NCBI GenBank assembly: GCA_025056955.1
Contig: JANWYL010000008.1
Location: 1 to 26,042 of the forward strand
From: Sandaracinaceae bacterium
GTDB taxonomy: Bacteria > Myxococcota_A > Polyangia > Polyangiales > Sandaracinaceae
DNA length: 26,042 bases
Reading direction: 5' to 3'
This document shows positions 15,281 to 22,108 of this stretch, in pieces. Both the position numbers and the translations under genes were made by a program. The notes under the pieces were generated by a model that worked only from the letters and a program-made list of their open reading frames with translations, had not been told where the DNA came from and did not search any database. Every line of letters begins with the position of its first letter. Position 1 is the first letter of the stretch.

Positions 15281-15301
15281 TCACCAAAAAATGCGTGTGG
15301 G

Positions 15302-16108
15302 TCAGTAGCGCCTCCCAGGGTGGGTGAAGATGGCCTGTGCCACAAGCACCTTCCCATCCTCGCTTCTTCCCACAAGTCGATCGAGGGCATTGGGTTGGAT
15401 TTCGGCCTCAAATACCTTTTTTCCTCCCTCTAAGAAGAGGCGCAGGCGAGGGCCCTCTTGCTCCCAACGCTCGTCCTCTTTTGTGGCGTCACCCTGATCG
15501 TCGCGCCAAATGCGACCAGAGGCCTCAAGAATCATCGTGCGGGTCTTGCCTTCGTACTCGACTTTCCAACGGGAGCCTGCGGCCGAATAGCAAATCGGCT
15601 CATCTGCACTTCCTCCGACTTGGGCTTCGTTGCCAAGACAGCGTCGAGAAACGCGGAGACGACGTGCGCGGAACTCCCAGCGCTCCCCTTGGACATTCGA
15701 TGCCAGGCCACCAAGCACCGTCCCATTTGAAACGCGCGCACGGTATTCAACAAAACGATTGCCAAGGAATATCCTGAGCTCACCCTGGTCGAGAAACCAC
15801 TCATCAAAACCAGGAGATGCAGCAGGGTGATCGTTGGCCCGAACCCTCCCCCCTGCCATGAGTTCCACCTCGAATTCCTTCAAGCCGCTTGGCGTCTGTG
15901 CCGAGATCCTCCATTTGGTACCGCTCAGGCGAATGCAAGCACGCTCTGTCACCCGCACTTCGTCTGGCAAGGGGCATGGGTTGACGTGGGATCTCGGTGG
16001 AGGGGAAGGTGGAGGAATCGCTCCCCCTCCACAACCAAAACCCAACACCCAAAAGAACACCCAGTGCTTAACCCCAAGCCAGAGGCAGCCTTTTTTTGCC
16101 ATCTTCAT
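15302..16108 (-). CDS. Putative lipoprotein with two tandem copies of a beta-rich domain
   Basis: Unknown function. MKMAKKG, a hydrophobic segment and FGCGGG (Cys26), then a Pro-rich linker, indicate export and probably lipidation, although the lipobox is not canonical. The mature part falls into two similar halves: GTKWRI...GRVRA...EWFLDQGELRIFL...VEYRARV...LGGL and GSRWKV...GRIWR...ERWEQEGPRLRLFL...VFEAEI...LVGR, suggesting duplication of a roughly 90-residue beta-rich unit. Cys are few and paired around the join. The frame is open to 16423 through the purF coding region; the Met at 16108 (or 16102) gives a sensible signal peptide. The start overlaps the purF 3' end by 41 bases, so translation may be coupled to purF. 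Confidence 0.7.
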   Translation of the reverse strand: MKMAKKGCLWLGVKHWVFFWVLGFGCGGGAIPPPSPPPRSHVNPCPLPDEVRVTERACIRLSGTKWRISAQTPSGLKEFEVELMAGGRVRANDHPAASPGFDEWFLDQGELRIFLGNRFVEYRARVSNGTVLGGLASNVQGERWEFRARRLRVSRRCLGNEAQVGGSADEPICYSAAGSRWKVEYEGKTRTMILEASGRIWRDDQGDATKEDERWEQEGPRLRLFLEGGKKVFEAEIQPNALDRLVGRSEDGKVLVAQAIFTHPGRRY

Positions 16109-17552
16109 TGCCCTTTGTGGATAAGGGGATAGGGTACTCCCCACTAAAGCACGCATCGCAAAAAGCCCTTTCGCGCCCTCGAAGGTGCCCCATCGCACGG
16201 TGCAGACCCTCGAGGGAAAGGTAACCCAACGAATCGCAACCGATGAAGGCAGAAATTTCGGCAATCGAATGGGTTGAGGCGATGAGCTCATGGGGGGAGG
16301 GGGTGTCGATGCCATAAAAACAAGGCCAGCGGGTTGGCGGGGAGCTGATCCGCAAGTGCACCTCTTTTGCACCAGCGTTTCGGAGCATCCGCACGATTTT
16401 GTGGCTCGTCGTACCGCGCACAATTGAGTCGTCGATCACAGCCACTCGCTTTCCTTCAAGCACCTTGCGCACAGGTGAAAGCTTGAGGCGCACACCAAAA
16501 TCGCGAATCGACTGCGAGGGCTCGATGAAGGTGCGCCCCACATAGTGGCTGCGAATCAAGCCCACTTCATAGGGCAGGCCCAAGCGCGCGGCATATCCCA
16601 AGGCGGCGCTCACTCCGCTATCAGGCACAGCAATGACGACATCGACCTCCGCAGGCTGCTCTTCCGCAAGCACCTGGCCCATGCGTTTTCGGGCTTCATA
16701 GACGCTGATTCCATCGATCGTCGAATCAGGCCTGGCAAAATAGACGTACTCAAACACACAAGTCCGCTTGGGTCGCTCCTCGAAGGGATACAAGGACCGA
16801 AGCCCTTCGGGGTTGACAATCAGCATCTCCCCTGGACCCAGATCGCGCTCGTGGCATGCGCCAATCAGATCAAAGGCCGTGGGCTCGCTGGCGAAAACCA
16901 CGCCATCGCCAAGCCTCCCCATGCAGAGGGGGCGAATCCCATGGGGATCGCGAACGGCAATGAGCTCAGAAGGTGTGAGAAAGAGCATCGAAAAAGCACC
17001 GTGAAGGTTCGAAAGGGCCTCGGCAACACGCTCTGAAAGGCTTGCTTTTTTACTCCTTGCGATGAGGTGGATCACGAGCTCCGTGTCACTTGAAGTCTGA
17101 AAGATCGAACCCTGCGCCTCAAGCTCGGCACGCATGCTTTCAAAGCCAATAAAATTTCCATTGTGTGCCACAGCAATAGAACCAAGGGCAAAGTCCACAG
17201 CAATGGGCTGGGCATTGTGGAGGCCACTGTCTCCTGCTGTGCGATAGCGCACGTGCCCGATCGCACGATCGCCAATCAGTTGCTCAAGCAGCCGACTGCT
17301 GAACACTTCCTGAACCAGCCCAAGCCCTTTGTACACGAAAAGGCGCTCCCCATCGCTTGAAACGATGCCAGCGCTCTCCTGCCCTCGATGCTGCAAGGCA
17401 TGGAGGCCAAGGTAGGTGATGGTCGATGCCTCCTGGATACCCCATGCACCAAAAACACCGCACTGATCGTGAAAGCGATCCTCGTCCTCAAAAGGTGCGC
17501 TCTTTGAAAAAAGAGGCTTCACATCAACTACCTCGCCTTTGATTTGCCGCAT
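16068..17552 (-). CDS. purF: Amidophosphoribosyltransferase, iron-sulfur type
   Basis: First committed enzyme of purine synthesis, making phosphoribosylamine from PRPP and glutamine. A 30-residue propeptide precedes the nucleophile Cys31 (CGVFG). The Ntn glutaminase domain shows GLHALQHRGQESAG and RYRTAGDSG; the phosphoribosyltransferase domain has VAVIDDSIVRGTTSHKIV. Four Cys that bind the [4Fe-4S] cluster in the B. subtilis-type enzyme can be placed: KRTCVFEYVYF, RWPCFYGIDTP and both in FCDACFSG. So this is the propeptide-cleaved, Fe-S class. Length 494 is normal. It lies 51 bases after the pseudouridine synthase gene in the same direction. Confidence 0.97.
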   Translation of the reverse strand: MRQIKGEVVDVKPLFSKSAPFEDEDRFHDQCGVFGAWGIQEASTITYLGLHALQHRGQESAGIVSSDGERLFVYKGLGLVQEVFSSRLLEQLIGDRAIGHVRYRTAGDSGLHNAQPIAVDFALGSIAVAHNGNFIGFESMRAELEAQGSIFQTSSDTELVIHLIARSKKASLSERVAEALSNLHGAFSMLFLTPSELIAVRDPHGIRPLCMGRLGDGVVFASEPTAFDLIGACHERDLGPGEMLIVNPEGLRSLYPFEERPKRTCVFEYVYFARPDSTIDGISVYEARKRMGQVLAEEQPAEVDVVIAVPDSGVSAALGYAARLGLPYEVGLIRSHYVGRTFIEPSQSIRDFGVRLKLSPVRKVLEGKRVAVIDDSIVRGTTSHKIVRMLRNAGAKEVHLRISSPPTRWPCFYGIDTPSPHELIASTHSIAEISAFIGCDSLGYLSLEGLHRAMGHLRGRERAFCDACFSGEYPIPLSTKGNEDGKKRLPLAWG

Positions 17553-17603
17553 CCACGCGCTTCTTCAAGTTGCAAAAGGGCAAGCCCCTGCACGCCAAAG
17601 GCC

Positions 17604-18389
17604 TCAAACGGACATTTTCTGAGCAAGCAAAGCCTTCAATTCTTCTCGGATTTGTTCAAGAAGCCTCTCCTCGTTGGGGAAGTCCAACCCAACGGCTTGC
17701 GAGAGCAAGCGCAAATCTTGTGCCACAGGTGAACAAAAGCCAATCACTTCGCCCTGGAAGGGAAGGGCCACCGCGGCGCAGTGGAGGGCCAACCGAGGCA
17801 CACCGATCACGCGTCCGTCGGCCTGAAAGACGCGCCTCTTGCCACCGTAGTCGCGATCTCCAAGCAAGGGAAATCCAAGCGCGGCCACATGCACCCGCAG
17901 TTGGTGGGTCCGCCCTGTGCGAGGGCGAAAAAGCAAAAGCGCGGCAAGGTGATTTACGCCAAGAAGATGAATTTCGCTTTGGGCTGGTTTGGCCCCTTGA
18001 GCGCCACTTTCTACTGCACGCCGCAATCTCCGATGGCGAGGATCAATCGCAATTCCCAAGCAGCAAACCAACCGCCCCTCTCGCACCAATTCAGACTGAG
18101 GCGGAGGAGGCTCGCTCAAGCCAAGGTAGATGCGAGCGTAGAGCCCCTTTCGATGCGCTGCGATGGCAGCCTGGATGGCCCGATCGCTTCGCGCAACCAA
18201 AACCACCCCACTCGCATGGCGATCGAGCCGCGAGATCGGATGAAGCCTCCCTGTTTTCGCTTCAATCGCCCTGAGCCTTTTCACGAGGGAATCCCCTCCA
18301 CCAGGCATGGTTGTCGGAATGCCAGGCGCCTTGGCACAAACAAGCCAATCTTTGTCTTGGTAAACGATTCTAAAAGCCTCTTCATCCAT
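17604..18389 (-). CDS. RluA-family pseudouridine synthase without S4 domain
   Basis: RNA-modifying enzyme that isomerises uridine to pseudouridine in rRNA or tRNA; the exact target cannot be read from sequence. The catalytic motif is HPISRLDRHASGVVLV with Asp56, the RluA-type HRLDxxTSG pattern with Ser and Ala substitutions at two positions. FRPRTGRTHQLRVHVAALG and PLLGDRDYGG are the other family motifs. The protein starts directly at the catalytic domain, with no S4 RNA-binding domain, like RluA or TruC rather than RluC/RluD. The frame is open to 18443 inside the upstream gene, but the ATG at 18389 overlaps the upstream stop by 8 bases and fits the family start. Confidence 0.9.
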   Translation of the reverse strand: MDEEAFRIVYQDKDWLVCAKAPGIPTTMPGGGDSLVKRLRAIEAKTGRLHPISRLDRHASGVVLVARSDRAIQAAIAAHRKGLYARIYLGLSEPPPPQSELVREGRLVCCLGIAIDPRHRRLRRAVESGAQGAKPAQSEIHLLGVNHLAALLLFRPRTGRTHQLRVHVAALGFPLLGDRDYGGKRRVFQADGRVIGVPRLALHCAAVALPFQGEVIGFCSPVAQDLRLLSQAVGLDFPNEERLLEQIREELKALLAQKMSV

Positions 18390-20988
18390 GGGAGAAGCTG
18401 CTTTCAGCGTCTTCGAGAAGGTGCACTGCACCGCTTTCACCATCCACCATCACAACCATTCCCGTGCGCAGCCTTTGGGTGACTCCCTCGATGCCACTCA
18501 CAAAGGGCACACCGAGTTCCCGGGCCACGATGGCTCCTGGAGAAAAAATTCCTCCGCATTCGGTAATGATCGCAGCAGCGAGCAAAAAGAGGGGTGTCCA
18601 TCCCACATCGATCTTTGGCGCCACAACCACTTCGCCAGGCTCAAGGGAGAGGGCACTTTGAAGAGAAGTGAGAACCCGCACCCGTCCTTTGGCCTTCCCA
18701 CGCACCAAGGGGCAGCCCCGAAGCGAAAACTTTCCTGGCAACTGGCCAAACCGAGAGTGCAAAGAAGCCTCAATCCTCCTATGGAAACGTCGGCGGGCGA
18801 CGATGTCGCTGATCCCACCAATCTCACCCCTAAGAAATGCGTGGAGCTCTTCGACAGCAAGGAAAAACACCGCGTCTTGCCCTGCGGTTGGCTCAAGGAT
18901 TTGCATGCGCCTCGAAACCTCGAGGGCCAGACGTCGAAAGCCTCCAAGCACCCACACCATTTGCCCGTACAGGCGATCTCTGTTTCTGAGCAGGCGACGA
19001 AACCATGAGAGGGCTTCTTTGGCAAATTGCCTGATTCCCCATGGCAGTCTGAGCGCAAGGGAGCGCTCTGCGTGTTCTCGTAATAAACGCTGCTTCCGCC
19101 CAATCGCCTCGAGGTCCAAGCCCTCTCCAACCAAAAGCTTCTTCAATACCGCAATCAATACCGCCGGTTCTTCCTGCCAGCGAGGTGCTTCGATTTCTGT
19201 CTCCCGAACCCCCCTTGCGCCGTGAAGCCTCAATAGCCGCTCCAAAAGGGCTCGCGTTGGCCCGTGAGGCAAGGCCTTCCAGTCGAGCTCTGAACCCGCA
19301 GGCTCAGCGAAATGTTTGAAAGACGGCCAATCGGCCTTTGCCACGCGGGCGATGCGGGCCAGCTCCAAAGCTGGCTTAGCGCTCTCGAGCCCACCCATCC
19401 CACCAAGCAGCGCCTGCGCCATCGGAGCAGCCTCATCAGAGCCAACGCCAAAAACAAGCAGCTTGTAGACAAAAAACCAAAAAAGGCACAAGTGCCATTC
19501 CACTTCGAAAAGCATTCGCCCCACCCGGTCCAGCTCTCGCTCGAGATCAGCCAAAATCTGACTCAAGCCGATTCCTGAAAGCAGCCGCCAGTCAAGCGCC
19601 AAAAGCCGTGCTTGTTCCTTGGCAAAGGCACGCTCAAAGCGCAAAAGGCGTGGCTTGAGCTCAAGCAACTGGCGAAAGGCATCGAGAAGCGCAAGGGGCA
19701 AACGCAACCACGAGCCTTTTTCCTCAAGCAGCGTCTCTCTGAGAAGGTGAAGATTGCGCCCTCCCCGCGGGATCCCAACCAGCTCCCACATCGCCTCTTG
19801 GGTGAAAAAAGGGTGTTGAGAAATGAGATCCACAAAAGCACTTAGGTTGAAATAAAGACCATCTGCCCAGGTTTCGAACAAATCAATGCCACCAAAGCCT
19901 TGCTTCACCCACTGCCTCATGCGCCTCCCTAGCACTGACCAGGTGAGTGGAGTCGCTCCTTCCGGGAACAACTCCACCAATATCTTTCCCTCTCGGGGCT
20001 TCCAAGTTGTGGTTTTCCACCCATGGTGCATCCACGAGATCCGATTGGTTGGGATCATTGCAACCGGGCGCAAATCAAGCACTTGAATTTGATTCCCCTC
20101 TATGGCCCACTCGATATCGCAAGCTTCACCTTGGACCGCTTCGATGCGTCGAGCGAGGAAAAAAAGCCTGCGAAGCATTTCTTTGTCAAGCACTTCATTC
20201 TCTCCCCCACCGTCACCCCTTGCTTCTCCCCTCATGACAACATGCCCATCCTCCCCTATCAATTTCACTCCAAAGCCAGATGGTGCACAAAGGTGATTAT
20301 CTTTGTTGAGGCGATAACCATTCCACTCCCCCCCATCCAAAGAGGGTTTTCGAAGAACATCGATCATCACCTCATCACCATTCCAGGTGAGGGGATTGGC
20401 AGTGAACACCACTCCAAAGGCCTCCGCACGCACCATCGGCTGGACCAAAACAGCCACACCGATCTTTGGGAAACGCCCGCGATTGAGCAGAGCGCGAAAA
20501 GAGAGAAGCAGCATGCTCGAAAAGGTGCTGGCCCACACTTCTCGGATGGCATCAAAAAGCGCTTCCTCTTCTTGAACATCAACCAAAGTCCGATACATGC
20601 CAGAAAAGAGGCGTTCCCTGGCATTTGCTTCGATGGGAGAAGCGCGAACAGCCCAACCAAAGGCACGTCCCCGAGGAATTGCAGCGCAGGCCCCTCGCAC
20701 CGCACAGACCAGCTCGTGAGGCAAATCGGCGCGACGCACCTTGAGGGCAATTGACTCAAGGCGTTCAGGAGACAACATGGAGCGAGGCCCCCTCACCAAG
20801 ACCTCAGGTTGCTCCGAGGGGTGGAGCGCATTTCTGAATACCGCTTTGGCCACGCGGTGTGAAATCACAAAGCCAGGAGGGGTGGGAATGCCTTTTCGAC
20901 AAAGCAGAGCGATGCGAGTGGCCTTCCACCCAAACAAAGGTGCAAGTGAAGGTGCAATTTGTTCCAAAAAGCGAACATCAGGGTGCAC
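18382..20988 (-). CDS. PEP-synthase/PPDK-like protein lacking the catalytic His
   Basis: Large protein built like phosphoenolpyruvate synthase or rifampicin phosphotransferase: an N-terminal ATP-grasp region (GWKATRIALLCRKGIPTPPG, FGWAVRASPIEAN, VVFTANPLTWNGDE, DIEWAIEGNQIQVLDLRPV), a long middle region of about 400 residues rich in helices (LFPEGATPLTWS near its start), and a C-terminal swivelling His domain. In this family the last domain reads GGxxSHAAIVARE, the His carrying phosphate. Here it is GGIFSPGAIVARE, with Pro817 (codon CCA at 18540-18538) in place of His and Gly for the first Ala. Phosphotransfer by the usual route should not be possible. Start is GTG with a weak ribosome binding site. 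It begins 6 bases after the TPR protein gene. True function unknown. Confidence 0.85.
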   Translation of the reverse strand: MHPDVRFLEQIAPSLAPLFGWKATRIALLCRKGIPTPPGFVISHRVAKAVFRNALHPSEQPEVLVRGPRSMLSPERLESIALKVRRADLPHELVCAVRGACAAIPRGRAFGWAVRASPIEANARERLFSGMYRTLVDVQEEEALFDAIREVWASTFSSMLLLSFRALLNRGRFPKIGVAVLVQPMVRAEAFGVVFTANPLTWNGDEVMIDVLRKPSLDGGEWNGYRLNKDNHLCAPSGFGVKLIGEDGHVVMRGEARGDGGGENEVLDKEMLRRLFFLARRIEAVQGEACDIEWAIEGNQIQVLDLRPVAMIPTNRISWMHHGWKTTTWKPREGKILVELFPEGATPLTWSVLGRRMRQWVKQGFGGIDLFETWADGLYFNLSAFVDLISQHPFFTQEAMWELVGIPRGGRNLHLLRETLLEEKGSWLRLPLALLDAFRQLLELKPRLLRFERAFAKEQARLLALDWRLLSGIGLSQILADLERELDRVGRMLFEVEWHLCLFWFFVYKLLVFGVGSDEAAPMAQALLGGMGGLESAKPALELARIARVAKADWPSFKHFAEPAGSELDWKALPHGPTRALLERLLRLHGARGVRETEIEAPRWQEEPAVLIAVLKKLLVGEGLDLEAIGRKQRLLREHAERSLALRLPWGIRQFAKEALSWFRRLLRNRDRLYGQMVWVLGGFRRLALEVSRRMQILEPTAGQDAVFFLAVEELHAFLRGEIGGISDIVARRRFHRRIEASLHSRFGQLPGKFSLRGCPLVRGKAKGRVRVLTSLQSALSLEPGEVVVAPKIDVGWTPLFLLAAAIITECGGIFSPGAIVARELGVPFVSGIEGVTQRLRTGMVVMVDGESGAVHLLEDAESSFSHG

Positions 20989-20994
20989 AGTTTC

Positions 20995-21741
20995 TCAATC
21001 CCCGCTCTTTTCTTGGAGATAGGGCATCAACTGGTTATCACCTGCTTTCCCATCCGATTGGCTCAACTCTGGAAAAACGGCACGAATCTCCTCCATCAGC
21101 GCCTGAGCCAAAAAATCACTCTCATCGGTTGGTCCAATCCGCTCAATGTTCCGGCGGTAGATGAACACCCGGCCCACCCGCGGCGCTTCACCATCTTCAG
21201 AAATACCATCCACCATGAGGGGAATTCGCGGATCCACCCCTTCTGCAACCACCTCAGCTCCTGGCAAATCCACCACAATGACGAGGGCCCCATCGAGCAC
21301 CTTGGCCAGTTGTGGAGGCAACTTCCGGATCGCTTCTCTGGTGCGCTCTTCCAGGTCTCTTGGCGAAAGCCAAAAACGAGAACCAGAAGGGGTATTGAGA
21401 TCGATCTCACGGGCTTTGAGAAACTCGAGGATCATCCCCATCCGATCTTTCCGTTGTTCGTAACAAAGGCCAAGAAAATAATGGGCATCGCTGTTTTCTG
21501 GTGCCAATTCAATTGCACGCTTGAGATGGTGCTCGGCCTTGTCCAGGTCTCCAAGTTCAAACCACAAGCGGCCAATGGCAAATTCAATGCCAGAATTTTC
21601 AAAGTGTTTTTGAGGAATCCCTCTCAGGGTTGCCAAGGCCTTTTCGCGCTGCCCCTTGCCCCAAAGCGCTTCCGCCTTGAGCAGAAGTGCGTCGGCCAGT
21701 TCTTCATCGTCTTCGATCCACTCGATCGCCTGATCGATCAT
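20995..21741 (-). CDS. TPR protein, C-terminal part of a frame-shifted gene
   Basis: Downstream part of what appears to be one gene split near 21768. It starts in the middle of a TPR helix (MIDQAIEWIEDDEE), continues with TPR units (ALWGKGQREKALATL, LWFELGDLDKAEHHLKRAIE, AHYFLGLCYEQRKD) and ends with a separate domain of about 110 residues: LVIVVDLPGAEVVAEGVDP, PRVGRVFIYRRNIERIG and ALMEEIRAVFPEL. That tail resembles the small zincin-like domain PF06262 in layout, but the metal motif HExxH is absent (MEEIR occupies that place). The apparent ATG forms an ATGA overlap with the upstream fragment's stop, so coupled translation of two polypeptides is possible. Confidence 0.7.
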   Translation of the reverse strand: MIDQAIEWIEDDEELADALLLKAEALWGKGQREKALATLRGIPQKHFENSGIEFAIGRLWFELGDLDKAEHHLKRAIELAPENSDAHYFLGLCYEQRKDRMGMILEFLKAREIDLNTPSGSRFWLSPRDLEERTREAIRKLPPQLAKVLDGALVIVVDLPGAEVVAEGVDPRIPLMVDGISEDGEAPRVGRVFIYRRNIERIGPTDESDFLAQALMEEIRAVFPELSQSDGKAGDNQLMPYLQEKSGD

Positions 21742-22049
21742 CTCGATGGCAGCATCCCAGTCGTGAAGGGATGCAGCATGATTTCCGCAGCGTTAAGCAT
21801 CGCTTCGACGTAGCTCTCGTCGAGTTCGATCGCTTGCTTGTAGTGCTCGATCGCTTCTTCAAAGCGCCCATGTGCAGCAAGGACGTAACCGAGCAGGTTG
21901 TGCACTTCGGGCGAATCGGGCGCAAGCGCAGCCGCCCGCTCTGCCGAACGCAACGCAGCTCCTAAATCCCCTGCAGCCATCCGATCCCACGCCCGGTCGA
22001 TGTGGGCGTTCAGTTGATCCATGGGGTGGTTTTGGTGACGCCAAGCCAT
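21738..22049 (-). CDS. TPR protein, N-terminal part of a frame-shifted gene
   Basis: Upstream part of the same TPR gene. MDQLNAHIDRAWDRMAAGDLG begins at 22022 and is a likely true start (22049 adds nine unconvincing residues); neither has a strong ribosome binding site. TPR units include GAALRSAERAAALAPDSPE and GRFEEAIEHYKQAIELDES. After AEIMLHP the frame degenerates to FTTGMLPSR and stops, while another frame over the same bases reads LHDWDAAIEMIDQAIEW, the natural TPR continuation. Adding one base in the CCC run (plus-strand GGG at 21768-21770) would join both parts into one protein of about 342 residues. This may be a sequencing error, a recent mutation or a real split. Confidence 0.7.
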   Translation of the reverse strand: MAWRHQNHPMDQLNAHIDRAWDRMAAGDLGAALRSAERAAALAPDSPEVHNLLGYVLAAHGRFEEAIEHYKQAIELDESYVEAMLNAAEIMLHPFTTGMLPSR

Positions 22050-22108
22050 CTCAACTGCCTACCTCTGACCCAAAAAAGCGGGTTTCGCCGCTCCTGCTTC
22101 TCCCCCTC

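Noticed and set aside
15265..15289. TTTTGGT/ACCAAAA inverted repeat between convergent genes
   Set aside because: Stem is mostly A/T, overlaps the TPR stop and lacks a T tract in either direction, so not called a terminator.
16109..16423. Upstream extension of the duplicated-domain lipoprotein
   Set aside because: It lies in purF coding sequence in another frame and would bury the signal peptide.
20959..21813. 284-residue plus-strand open frame
   Set aside because: Antisense to the TPR protein, which has clear repeats; the antisense translation shows no family pattern.
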